Shown piece after piece: positions 52,205 to 60,710 of a DNA stretch of 64,000 nucleotides. The notes beneath the pieces were generated by a model. That model was not told the origin of the DNA and did no database searches. It worked only from the letters and a program-made list of their open reading frames with translations. Within the stretch, counting starts at the first letter, position 1. Each line of letters begins with the position of its first letter. Made by a program: the position numbers and the translations under genes. Source of the DNA: Paraburkholderia adhaesiva (lineage in GTDB: Bacteria > Pseudomonadota > Gammaproteobacteria > Burkholderiales > Burkholderiaceae); assembly GCF_021390575.1 (NCBI RefSeq), contig NZ_JAJEJQ010000005.1, positions 186,001 through 250,000 of the forward strand, read 5' to 3'.

Positions 52205-54637
52205 ATGAGCCGCCTTTCACGACAGCTGCTCAAGGTGACGACGCCTCCCTGGATAGGAATACTTGACCGGCTGGTGGCGATCTCCGCAGGGGCATGGAGC
52301 TTGCGTCGCCTTCGAGGTGGATATGCTGGTCCATGTCTGAATGTGCGACGGGATAGCGACAACGCTACCCTGGACATTGGATTCACCCGATCGGGTGATC
52401 TGAACGTTACGCAGCTCCTGAATTTTGCAGGTAGCGGAAACGCGTACGTTACGGCGTTTTATGACCAGAGCGGCAACAATTCGCACTTGCAGCAAGGCTC
52501 ATCCGCCTCGCAGCCACAAATCGTCAATGCCGGCGCTCTCGTTACCATTCCAACGGCCGGTCGCGCCGGTATCTCGACGAATGGTGCATCTACGAACGCA
52601 CAATACCTGGCCACCAATGCAACTGCGCCATTGAACCTGCCGCAGCCCTTTACACGTTCGTCAGTCGTTTCATTCCCCGTAACCCCTACGACGTCTCCCG
52701 GTAACCCGATCCTTCTGTTCAGCGGCGGTGGACCAAACAACCAGTGGGTCGAGCTTTACGCGACGGCAACGGGCCAGTTCACCATGTACGTGAACGGAGG
52801 CTTCGTGGCGATCAATGGGGTAGCTGCCGGAATGTCGGGCAACATTCTCGAAACGTTCAATTTCAACAATAGCGCGTGCACGTTCAACAGCCAGAAGGCA
52901 ACGGGCAGTGTCGGGGCAACGGGGGTCGGTTGCCAGTTGATGGAAATTGGTGGCTATAACGGCACGCGCGGCATGCAGGCAAACTACGGGGAGCTTATTC
53001 TTTTTTCGGAGGTACTCCCTGCGGCCGACCAGCAGAACCTGATAACTGACCAATGTAACTACTGGCAAACGCCGAGTCCGTATCGCGCCGTCGTACTGGC
53101 GGACGCGCCTTATGCATACTGGCCGCTGAATGAGACCAGCGGCACCCTGGCGGCGGACATCTCAGGAAACGGCCGTAATGGCAGCTATCAGGCAGGTGCG
53201 CAACTGGGTAAGGGAACGTTGCTGCCTGGAATGAGCAGCGCGTATGTCGGGCTAAGCGGGGCCGCCAATGCGTACGTTGATGTGAGTGCAGCAACGCAGT
53301 TTTGCGCGGGCTCAGCGTGGTCCGCAGAATGCTGGACGAATGTCAGCGCCTATACCGTATCCGGCTCAGACGGATCGCACGGCACACCCTGGGGAACCAA
53401 CACCGGGGTGCGCTTTCTGGGCAACCAGACCTGGACCGGCGGTAGTGGATCGGCATCCGGTATTGATTGGGGCATCGAAGCTGTTGCCAGCGGTAGTGCC
53501 TCGTACAACGTCATTCTGTGGCCCGCGAGTTACCAGAATGTGCAGTCTGGCACGAACACCGCCCCCGCATCTGGTACTGCGAATCATCATGTTGTCACAT
53601 ACAGCAATGGCACATACAGTCTATATCTGAACGGCGCACTGCTCGCGTCTGCCAGCAAGGGCGACGTTACCATCCAGTCTGGTTTGCAGATCGGATCGGC
53701 AGGCTGGACGTGTGGCGCATTCGATGGCGTGATCGGCGAAGTGGCGCTCTATGCGAGTGCGCTGACCCCGCAGCAGGTTGCAGCTCACTACGCTTCAGGT
53801 GTTGCCTCACGCATCGGATTGCTTGATGGCCTGACAACGCCAGTCGTGGCCGCCTGGAGCCTGCGGCGGTTACGTGGTGGATATACTGGGCCATGCCTGA
53901 ACGTGCGCCGTGACAGCGACAACGCGGCAAAGGATATCGGCTTTACGGCGACAGGCGATCTCGATATTGCGGGTCTGCTCGCATTTGTAGGCGCGGCGAA
54001 CGGGTTTGTCACGACCCTTTACGACCAGACCGCGAACGCATCGAATTCCTCGAACCTCGCGCGTACGACGACAACCCAGCAACCTCAGATCGTCACGAAT
54101 GGCGCACTCAATATCGCTTCGACTGGATCGGCACGACCAGCCGTGCTCGCGACCGGAACAGCAAGCTCATTCCAGAATCTTCTGGCGAATGCCACCAAGC
54201 TCACCATCAACCAGCAGCCTTTCAGTCGCGCGAGCGTGACTGGCATCCCGACGGGGGCTACGTCCAGCAGCTTCACGGTCATGACAGGTAGCGTCAACTA
54301 TTCGATCATCGCCCTTAACGCAGTGAACCTGAAATATCAGATGTACGACTACAACGTTGGGTTCACTTCGAGCAACAGTGTCACTGCAGGCGCTATCAAT
54401 TCCGTCACCGAAAACTACAACACGACGGCGAGCAGCATCGTCGTGAACGGGACTTCGACAAGCGGCTCGATCGGATCAGGCGGAGATGGCACCCAGCTTT
54501 GCATCGCGGGTGTGCTTACCGAGGTCGCGGGGGCAAGCGCCACACTCTGCGAGGTGATCCAGTTCGGCGCCTTGCTCACGAGTACGGATCAGGCCGCGCT
54601 TTACGCCAGCCAGAAGGGCTATTGGGGCACACCTTAG
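52205..54637 (+). CDS. three-domain tail fibre: AbfB, LamG-like, AbfB
   Basis: An 810-residue fibre. Residues 15-295 form an AbfB-type domain (AGAWSLRRLRGGYAGPCLNV, LLNFAGSGNAYVTAFYDQSG). Residues 300-525 are a concanavalin/LamG-like domain (APYAYWPLNETSG ... IGEVALYASALTPQQVAAHY). Residues 530-810 are a second AbfB-type domain (WSLRRLRGGYTGPCLNVRRD, LLAFVGAANGFVTTLYDQT), ending KGYWGTP. The two AbfB parts share long near-identical stretches, showing internal duplication. GAGG lies 5 bases before ATG 52205. It extends the set of sugar-binding fibres and closes the fibre block. Confidence 0.8.
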   Translation: MSRLSRQLLKVTTPPWIGILDRLVAISAGAWSLRRLRGGYAGPCLNVRRDSDNATLDIGFTRSGDLNVTQLLNFAGSGNAYVTAFYDQSGNNSHLQQGSSASQPQIVNAGALVTIPTAGRAGISTNGASTNAQYLATNATAPLNLPQPFTRSSVVSFPVTPTTSPGNPILLFSGGGPNNQWVELYATATGQFTMYVNGGFVAINGVAAGMSGNILETFNFNNSACTFNSQKATGSVGATGVGCQLMEIGGYNGTRGMQANYGELILFSEVLPAADQQNLITDQCNYWQTPSPYRAVVLADAPYAYWPLNETSGTLAADISGNGRNGSYQAGAQLGKGTLLPGMSSAYVGLSGAANAYVDVSAATQFCAGSAWSAECWTNVSAYTVSGSDGSHGTPWGTNTGVRFLGNQTWTGGSGSASGIDWGIEAVASGSASYNVILWPASYQNVQSGTNTAPASGTANHHVVTYSNGTYSLYLNGALLASASKGDVTIQSGLQIGSAGWTCGAFDGVIGEVALYASALTPQQVAAHYASGVASRIGLLDGLTTPVVAAWSLRRLRGGYTGPCLNVRRDSDNAAKDIGFTATGDLDIAGLLAFVGAANGFVTTLYDQTANASNSSNLARTTTTQQPQIVTNGALNIASTGSARPAVLATGTASSFQNLLANATKLTINQQPFSRASVTGIPTGATSSSFTVMTGSVNYSIIALNAVNLKYQMYDYNVGFTSSNSVTAGAINSVTENYNTTASSIVVNGTSTSGSIGSGGDGTQLCIAGVLTEVAGASATLCEVIQFGALLTSTDQAALYASQKGYWGTP

Positions 54638-54721
54638 CGGCTTTGCGGATGTCGAAATTTACCGCAATGTGCAATGGTGTAGAGCGACGCTCGAGAAAAC
54701 ACGTCCTTGAACTTTCAACAC

Positions 54722-55099
54722 ATGCGTAACGGCAAGTGGGTACCGGACTCCGTAGTTCTTGAGTTCGGCAGTGAATTGGCTATGCTGGAAGCAGCTATTG
54801 TAAAGCACAGTCTCGATGACGAGGTATTTGACAAGGTAGTCGACGATGTTATCAACTGCATTTATCAAAGGGACTTGGCGTTAGAAAACCTCAACGATTA
54901 CATGCGAGTACTTGAAGCCCTCAGGTATCGCCATGGTCTTCCCCGCGCTGCACAGAGGTTTGGTCAAAAACTCCACAGTCGTGCCGAGCAATTCGGCCTC
55001 TATCTCCACGGTGTGCTGCCATGGCTATATTCAGGGCGATGCGGAACTCATCAGCTCATCCTTTCAAACATTTCCAGCCGCGCAATTGATAACAGGTAA
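54722..55099 (+). CDS. small lineage-specific protein, PDSVVLEF family copy 1
   Basis: A 125-residue, less GC-rich gene. The start MRNGKWVPDSVVLEF matches MYPDSVVLEF of the gene at 55729 and PKSVVIDL of the gene at 56063. The helical middle and the end GVLPWLYSGRCGTHQLILS also match copy 2 (GILRYAFCGRLGKGAIVLAL). The last 20 residues differ. No known family. The three copies are interrupted by one unrelated gene. Confidence 0.6.
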   Translation: MRNGKWVPDSVVLEFGSELAMLEAAIVKHSLDDEVFDKVVDDVINCIYQRDLALENLNDYMRVLEALRYRHGLPRAAQRFGQKLHSRAEQFGLYLHGVLPWLYSGRCGTHQLILSNISSRAIDNR

Positions 55100-55148
55100 G
55101 GGTTACGAACTAAATGCGGGTTGGTCATATATTACGATTCTGGAAGGT

Positions 55149-55712
55149 ATGTCTATTGACTTGACCGAAATTGGTGACCGGAGGTACCTGGTGTTCGCGG
55201 ATGAGGGAAGATGTTGCAGATGGGGGGGCTATCTTGAGTTCGGAATATTCAGACTGGTGCTTTCCGATCTGGAGCGTCGAAGGATTCCGAACCTGGTCCC
55301 CGACAGTGAATCGAGACCTGCCATGGTCATTTTCGAAAAGGGGGAATTCTCAAGGGCACGTATCTATCTTGGCCGACTTTCGTCTGCTTCAAGACTTGAA
55401 CTGATCTTTGCGGCACACGCCGTCAATGTGATCCGCATGGCCCCGGACACGGACCTGACCCGGATGGTGATTCCCGCCTGGGCGGCCAACCTCGCCTCAA
55501 TGTTCTGCGCGATCTGGCTGACATTTATACGTGCGCGGGTGAGCGCACAGGAATGGAGCTTGCGTGACGTCACAGTCTTTTATCCAGACGTGACCGTTAC
55601 GCCCGCTTTCACCACTCAAATCCGGGTGTTCGGACGCCTCATCCTTGGTCAGGACAACCTGACGCTGCGCGGCGGGCGCGACGTGAAGCTCCCACGCGTC
55701 GCCGTGTCGTGA
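55149..55712 (+). CDS. hypothetical protein, 187 aa
   Basis: Frame open from 54912, but the part before 55100 overlaps copy 1 and is unlikely to be translated. ATG 55149 (MSIDLTEIGDRRYLV) is the first reasonable start, with GGAAGG rather close upstream; a start inside 55100-55148 is possible. The product is beta-rich in the first 100 residues, with a hydrophobic stretch near 125-140 (NLASMFCAIWLTFIRARV). No recognised family. Confidence 0.5.
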   Translation: MSIDLTEIGDRRYLVFADEGRCCRWGGYLEFGIFRLVLSDLERRRIPNLVPDSESRPAMVIFEKGEFSRARIYLGRLSSASRLELIFAAHAVNVIRMAPDTDLTRMVIPAWAANLASMFCAIWLTFIRARVSAQEWSLRDVTVFYPDVTVTPAFTTQIRVFGRLILGQDNLTLRGGRDVKLPRVAVS

Positions 55713-55728
55713 TATGCGAGGCATGCTC

Positions 55729-56079
55729 ATGTATCCAGATTCGGTGGTACTTGAATTTCACGACGGAATAACGCAGCTCGACGCGTGCCTCATCAATTGC
55801 GATATGGGCGAGCCTTATCTCGATGAGTATCTGGGCACGATGATTGATGCACTGAGGAACAGCCGTGAGGCCGTAGCGGACATCATCGCGTGGGCAGATA
55901 CGGAGTCCGTCACACATTACCAGTACGGAGAGATTTTATCGAAAACACTTGAAAATATTGCAAGAGGGCTTCACCGCAAGCTGCACGACATGATGCTCTA
56001 TCCGGCGGACGGCATTTTACGCTACGCATTTTGCGGTCGCCTCGGAAAAGGAGCAATCGTGCTTGCGTTGCAGGAATAA
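55729..56079 (+). CDS. small lineage-specific protein, PDSVVLEF family copy 2
   Basis: A 116-residue paralogue of the genes at 54722 and 56063. ATG 55729 is preferred over in-frame ATGs at 55714 and 55723 because GAGG lies 7 bases upstream and copies align from PDSVVLEF. Predicted helical, with a closing beta hairpin (ILRYAFCGRLGKGAIVLAL). The next gene starts within its last codons. Function unknown. Confidence 0.65.
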   Translation: MYPDSVVLEFHDGITQLDACLINCDMGEPYLDEYLGTMIDALRNSREAVADIIAWADTESVTHYQYGEILSKTLENIARGLHRKLHDMMLYPADGILRYAFCGRLGKGAIVLALQE

Positions 56080-56599
56080 ACAGGCGGGAAGTTTTGAAAA
56101 ACCGCTGTTCAAGCATGGACTTATCTTGGACCAGAACAATACAACGAACAATCGTCTTTCCCAGGACCACCCAGACCTGGGCGGTGCGCAAAACAATGAA
56201 AGCCGGGATGAGGATATTCTTCGTGGACCAAAAAGTGTGGTGATCGATCTGGGTCCAGCCATCAGGGACTTTGAAAACGACGTGAAATATATGCGTCAGA
56301 GGATCGACGTCGAAGATGTACTGAAATATCTCACGAAAGAAATCATCTCGAAGGACGAAGACAAGGACGCCGTTTACAACTTCATTGCAGACGTCCGATT
56401 TAAGAATGAGGAACGGATGGCACCGAATGAGATGGAATGTCTTGCGGCCGCCATCGAGAAGTTTGGACTGACGCTGATCGATCGCTTGCGTCAGCACAAT
56501 ATCTACAACCCGGAGACAGGCAGGTTTGAGTACGGCTTTTATGGCTTTGGACATGGCAACGGCAGCATGGCTGTTTTCAGAACACTCATGCTTCAATGA
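56063..56599 (+). CDS. small lineage-specific protein, PDSVVLEF family copy 3
   Basis: A 178-residue protein. TTG 56063 has GGAG 9 bases upstream and overlaps copy 2 by 17 bases. Residues 1-55 are an Asn/Asp-rich extension absent from the other copies. From PKSVVIDLGPAIRDFEND onward the layout matches them, ending GRFEYGFYGFGHGNGSMAVF. Start uncertain. A terminator follows at 56631. Confidence 0.6.
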   Translation: MRCRNKQAGSFEKPLFKHGLILDQNNTTNNRLSQDHPDLGGAQNNESRDEDILRGPKSVVIDLGPAIRDFENDVKYMRQRIDVEDVLKYLTKEIISKDEDKDAVYNFIADVRFKNEERMAPNEMECLAAAIEKFGLTLIDRLRQHNIYNPETGRFEYGFYGFGHGNGSMAVFRTLMLQ

Positions 56600-56630
56600 G
56601 GATAGGAAACGTTGATTTGTAAATGAAATA

Positions 56631-56654
56631 AAAGGGGGCGACATTGCCCTCTTT
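56631..56654 (+). terminator. rho-independent terminator after the PDSVVLEF cluster
   Basis: AAAGGGGGC pairs with GCCCTCTTT around a 6-base loop, with T-rich sequence after it. It ends the small-gene cluster from 54722. Confidence 0.6.
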
Positions 56655-56800
56655 CTATGCCCGAAAATTCTGGATTTTGCGCAGACGTGCATACCTGTGG
56701 TTATTTACAGAACGTGGGAACAGCCTGATTTTTTCGGAAAGCCAGGAAGATACCTTTCTCGTTTCCACGTTTGCCAGCACACGTCTGAACGGAGGAACCC

Positions 56801-58225
56801 GTGAGACATGAACGGACAATCGAGAGGATGTCAGTCAAGAGCTTGCAGGATTTGCGCAACCTGCTTGTGCATGGACATGTTCCAACGGTGACACATCCGC
56901 AGTTCACGCTCAAGAATGCGATAGATGGCGAGCATGACAGCGTGAAGGTCGCGGTCTACAAGTTTCTGAGTGATCACATCGAGCATTCGATCGCCAGCGT
57001 TATCCACGGCCTGAAAGGCCATGGATACGAAGGCAAGTCGATTGTGTGCGCGATAAACACGTTAGTGAATGAAGGAAGCCTCGCTTCGCACAAGTACGGC
57101 ACAGCCGCCCAGGCGCTGGATATCTGCGTGCGATTGATCGAGGGCAAGGTGATGCCTGAAGTCGAGGAGCGTAGCCGATGGAGCAAGTCTTCCGTGTACA
57201 GGCACAAGAAGACGGCATCAGTCAGGAACACACTCGGGACGCTCAACCAGCGCGAAGGCATTGAGACAGCGATCTGGAAAGCGATGCAGGACCACGCTGT
57301 CCGTAGTGTTGAAACGATCGTCGAGATAGTACGCCTGGCAGGTTTTGCCCCGTCGAGCGTGCGGGGCGAAATCATGCTCCTTGAGCAGATGGGGTGGTTT
57401 GAGATAGACAGGTCTGGAGGCGAACCGACCTGCAGGCTCAGGGACGCGATAGAAATGCCTGCGCAGGCGCGTGTGGACGCGGAGCTGGCGCGGCAGAGGG
57501 AATTCGACCCGACGCAACCCGCAGAGCCGGGTAGCCTGCTCGCGAAAGTACAACAGGCGCAGTTCGAGCTTGATAAGACAGCACAGTTGACCAATGCTCG
57601 CGACCAGACAGCCAATGGCGACGGGCAGCATGGTGGCCCGCGGCACTCTGCGCAACTCGGGACGGCTCGGGAACGGATCTGCCAGATCCTGGCGAATGGC
57701 CAGCATCTGAGTACGATGGAGATTTTCTCTGCGTTGCAAGCCGGAAGTTTCAATCTGTCAAAGAGCCGCCTGTACGAGCTGGTCAGGACGCTCCATGGCG
57801 ATGGCCTGCTTCTTCGCGACGAGGATCTTCCGGAAGGATCGAACGCAGCGTACCGCTACTGGCTCGCACACCCGTCGCCCGTGCCGGATCACGTCGAGCC
57901 AGCGCCCGCGCAACAGGAACAGGCGGCAACCGAGCCCGATGGGCCTCTGGTGATCAGTGTACGTCTACGGGGTGTCGAACTGACGTTGCAGGAATGCGGC
58001 GAACTCTTGCAGGAGTTCAGCGATTTGTGGTTCCCGGGAAGGCAGCAGGATTGTGGAAGTCTGATCCAGTCGCATTTTACGATCAAGGGTGTTGATCTCT
58101 CGCTAGCGGAGCTGCTGGAAGTTGCTTCATGTCTGGCAGATGCAGCGGCTTACCTCCGGTCCATGCCTGGGCAGGCGGAGGCGGACGACCACGAGGGCTT
58201 TCCGGAACGGTTGCCGGCCAGCTGA
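56801..58225 (+). CDS. large multi-winged-helix protein, 474 aa
   Basis: GTG 56801 is set by GGAGG 5 bases upstream. At least three winged-helix-like units are visible: residues 45-95 (VKVAVYKFLSDHIEHSIASV), 150-205 (IETAIWKAMQDHAVRSVETI) and 285-345 (ARERICQILANGQHLSTMEI, then SKSRLYELVRTLHGDGLL). The C-terminal 90 residues are a separate acidic domain. It is probably a DNA-binding regulator or accessory replication protein of the element. No exact family recognised. Macrodomain and clamp genes follow on the same strand. Confidence 0.65.
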   Translation: MRHERTIERMSVKSLQDLRNLLVHGHVPTVTHPQFTLKNAIDGEHDSVKVAVYKFLSDHIEHSIASVIHGLKGHGYEGKSIVCAINTLVNEGSLASHKYGTAAQALDICVRLIEGKVMPEVEERSRWSKSSVYRHKKTASVRNTLGTLNQREGIETAIWKAMQDHAVRSVETIVEIVRLAGFAPSSVRGEIMLLEQMGWFEIDRSGGEPTCRLRDAIEMPAQARVDAELARQREFDPTQPAEPGSLLAKVQQAQFELDKTAQLTNARDQTANGDGQHGGPRHSAQLGTARERICQILANGQHLSTMEIFSALQAGSFNLSKSRLYELVRTLHGDGLLLRDEDLPEGSNAAYRYWLAHPSPVPDHVEPAPAQQEQAATEPDGPLVISVRLRGVELTLQECGELLQEFSDLWFPGRQQDCGSLIQSHFTIKGVDLSLAELLEVASCLADAAAYLRSMPGQAEADDHEGFPERLPAS

Positions 58226-58324
58226 TCTCAGGTATTCGCGTAGCTCCGCGGTGCGGTCAGGAATCGGTACCGAAGACGATGGGAATGAGTCTCCCGGCCG
58301 GCAGATTACAGGAAGGGATGGGTA

Positions 58325-58792
58325 ATGATCGAACTGATTGATGGGAACATCCTGTACGTGGATGTTGAAGCCGTTGTGAATCCGGTGAATTGCGTCGGCG
58401 TGATGGGTCGCGGTCTCGCTTTGCAGTTCAAGGAGATGTTTCCAGAAAACTTCGAAGCTTACGCAACGGCCTGCGTGCGCGGAGAAGTTCGGCCAGGACA
58501 GGTCTTTGTGTTCAAAAGGGATCCCCCGGAGAATCCCCAATACATCATCAATTTTCCGACGAAACGCCACTGGCGGGATCGAAGCCTGATAGAAGACATC
58601 GACGCGGGCCTCGCGGATCTGGTGAATGTCCTCAGGTACTGGGACATCCGCTCGATTGCCATTCCGCCATTAGGGTGTGGTCTGGGTGGTCTGGACTGGG
58701 TGAAGGTGCGGCCACGCATCGAACTGGCCATGGAACGCATTCCGCATGTGTACGTCCTGCTTTCCGAATCCGGGCAGCGGGTAGCGCAGTAG
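58325..58792 (+). CDS. DarG-like macrodomain (ADP-ribosyl-DNA/protein hydrolase)
   Basis: A 155-residue single macrodomain. It has the ADP-ribose loop NCVGVMGRGLA (Asn22 onward), the lysine motif FPTKRHWRDRS (Lys80, at the position of the catalytic lysine in DarG) and the second glycine loop PPLGCGLGGLDW. Length equals the macrodomain alone; the C-terminal half of DarG is missing and no darT is adjacent. DarG removes ADP-ribose from thymidine bases. A free copy in a phage could undo host DarT-type defence. The role is inferred. GGAAGGG upstream gives a good ribosome site. Confidence 0.85.
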   Translation: MIELIDGNILYVDVEAVVNPVNCVGVMGRGLALQFKEMFPENFEAYATACVRGEVRPGQVFVFKRDPPENPQYIINFPTKRHWRDRSLIEDIDAGLADLVNVLRYWDIRSIAIPPLGCGLGGLDWVKVRPRIELAMERIPHVYVLLSESGQRVAQ

Positions 58793-58958
58793 TGGGTTGG
58801 TTACGGGAGGCGCCACGTCCGTTTGCTGACAGCGTGGGAAGTTGCCGCACATGAAGGGTTCCTCAATCCTATAGGTACCGCAAGCGGTGCCGAGATATCG
58901 CTCCTGTCCTTTCGCATGGGGAGCGGGATTGTTCGAACTCACCGCGAGGCACACGAAG

Positions 58959-59225
58959 ATGAGCACCCCAGAGACCGATGCGGGCGAGACTACGCCCGCA
59001 GCAACACCTACACTCGATCAGCAGGTCAACTTCATGTCGAGCGCGACGAGTCCCCCACTGCAGGCTTGCGTTGTTCAGATCTGGCCGGATGGTCTGGTTG
59101 ATCTCGTGGTGACGGACCCTTCTGTCCTCGACGTTTTCAAGGTGCGTCGCGTGCCGTTCGTGGCCGCCGGTGGCACCAACACCCCGGTATATGCCGAAGA
59201 TCCGCGCTACGCACAGGCGATGTAG
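58959..59225 (+). CDS. small hypothetical protein, 88 aa
   Basis: ATG 58959 (MSTPETDAGETTPAATP) begins a protein with a disordered Thr/Pro/Ala head of 25 residues and a beta-rich body (ACVVQIWPDGLVDLVVTDPS). An upstream in-frame start at 58887 is less likely. Short, soluble, no known family. It is followed by 308 bases without a gene. Confidence 0.6.
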   Translation: MSTPETDAGETTPAATPTLDQQVNFMSSATSPPLQACVVQIWPDGLVDLVVTDPSVLDVFKVRRVPFVAAGGTNTPVYAEDPRYAQAM

Positions 59226-59533
59226 TCCAGACGCGGCGTATCGCAGCCGAACGTGCGCACGCGTGCGCTGATCGCCCGCCTCCCTTCCCTGAAACGCCCT
59301 GGAGACCGCGGCTTGCTTCGCATGCCGTGGTCTTTATGCCGTCGGTCAGTGCGGACTGCCGTCACGCAGTAAAAGCTGACCGTGCCGGTCAATTCAATGG
59401 AGTGTCTCTTTCACGACGCGCTGGGAAGATTTTCGTCTGCAAGATCCGGGCGAAGCAACAGCCCCATGCGTTGACATGGGAGCAGTGATGCTCCCTGGCT
59501 ACATGGCCACAATAATGGAGAGGATTTGAAAGT
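59226..59533 (+). other. intergenic region with a hairpin terminator before the clamp gene
   Basis: No gene is supported here. AGACCGCGGC (59303-59312) pairs with GCCGTGGTCT (59324-59333) with one G-U pair, followed by TTTATG, and may terminate transcripts from the left. The rest probably holds the promoter and leader of the clamp gene, but no CCTATATT motif is present. Confidence 0.4.
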
Positions 59534-60211
59534 ATGCAGACTATCCGGTTTACAGCAGAACTACTGAAGGGCGTTGCGCTCCTGGCGGGAACAAACGAAG
59601 TACGTCAATACCTTAACGGCGTGTACATCGAGGCGCGTCGCCACGAGACCCGTCTTGTGGCGACGGACGGCAAGAAGCTCGGGCTCGTCAGGACACGCAT
59701 AGAAAACGAGATCGAGGCCGATACCTCGCTGATTATTCCGAACAGGGTATTGAGGCAAATCCAGGTACGCGCGAAACCAGGTCTTCTCGCAGATATCGTT
59801 ATCGACGGCGGCAATTACTTTCTCCGGATCCCCGAACATGACCTGCAGTATGGATTCAAGCCGGTCGAGGGGAAATACATCGACTATGCCAGGGCCTTAC
59901 CAGAAGAGATGTCTGGCAAGGCGGCCTGCTTCGATCCAGAACAGCTTGTGGTGTTTTCCAAATGCGCGCTTGCCCTGACGGGGAAAAAGCGCGTTCCCCG
60001 CATCACCCACAATGGAGAGAAGGCAGCACTCGTCACCATTGATGGCTACAACGACTTCGTCGGCATGATCATGCCGATGCCTCTCGGTAGCAAACCAGCC
60101 GATATCAGCTGGTTCAAGACGGTGCGCCTGCCTTCCGGGGGGCAGGACCATGTCAATCCACGCAATGCAACTCGCCGCGGAGATCGTCCGGCGATCGCCG
60201 CAGCACGGTAA
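59534..60211 (+). CDS. short sliding-clamp-like protein (DNA polymerase III beta family)
   Basis: A 225-residue protein resembling parts of DnaN: VRQYLNGVYIEARRHETRLV with VATDGKKLGLV matches the clamp domain signature (LNGV, ATDG.RL), and SLIIPNRVLRQI matches the second-domain start. Chromosomal clamps have three domains and about 370 residues; this one is two-domain length. Related short clamp-like proteins occur on proteobacterial plasmids. It might form a ring from more copies, or load the element's own polymerase. The last 62 bases overlap the next gene; the basic tail after residue 200 lies in that overlap. Confidence 0.75.
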   Translation: MQTIRFTAELLKGVALLAGTNEVRQYLNGVYIEARRHETRLVATDGKKLGLVRTRIENEIEADTSLIIPNRVLRQIQVRAKPGLLADIVIDGGNYFLRIPEHDLQYGFKPVEGKYIDYARALPEEMSGKAACFDPEQLVVFSKCALALTGKKRVPRITHNGEKAALVTIDGYNDFVGMIMPMPLGSKPADISWFKTVRLPSGGQDHVNPRNATRRGDRPAIAAAR

Positions 60212-60653
60212 GCAGCAGACAAACCAGTCCATCCAGAAGCTGGCGTACTTCACCCACGGGTGGAGCCTCGCCATCCTTGGACTGCCGGCCGTTGATGAGC
60301 AGTTTGAAGCCTGGCGACTCGGGCCGGTGCTCGGGCCGCTCTATCACACCCTGCGGGTGTTCTCGATCAACACCATCCCCGCAGATCATCCCCTGATCGC
60401 GCGGCAGCCGCGCCTGCCAGATGCGAGCGCTGAAGCGCAGCTGATCGAACGGATTCTCGAGGTGTACGGAAAACTGAGCACGGCGAGATTGTCGTCGATA
60501 TCCCGCATGGAAGGTGGACCATGGGAGGTTGTCTGGCATGGACCACCCCATGATCGCCTGATCAGTAACGAATCAATTCATGCCTGGTTTGACCGCATTG
60601 CGCACTTCGAATACACACCGGGCGAGCATTGCCGCGAGCACGACTGGACGTGA
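60150..60653 (+). CDS. Panacea/SocA-type (DUF4065) protein
   Basis: A 167-residue protein with the Panacea pattern: MQLAAEIVRRSPQHGKQQTN, QKLAYFTHGWSLAILG, FEAWRLGPVLGPLYH. SocA/GepA-type proteins act as antitoxins or toxin adaptors, and Panacea domains are found in many toxin-antitoxin pairs. No obvious toxin is adjacent; the gene overlaps the clamp gene by 62 bases. In Caulobacter, SocA works with a toxin that targets the sliding clamp, so co-occurrence with a clamp gene is suggestive, though the link here is only inference. Confidence 0.8.
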   Translation: MSIHAMQLAAEIVRRSPQHGKQQTNQSIQKLAYFTHGWSLAILGLPAVDEQFEAWRLGPVLGPLYHTLRVFSINTIPADHPLIARQPRLPDASAEAQLIERILEVYGKLSTARLSSISRMEGGPWEVVWHGPPHDRLISNESIHAWFDRIAHFEYTPGEHCREHDWT

Positions 60654-60710
60654 CGGCCGGCGCACTGCCCATCCCGGCAATTAGCACCTTACCCTATCGG
60701 AAAATCTGAA

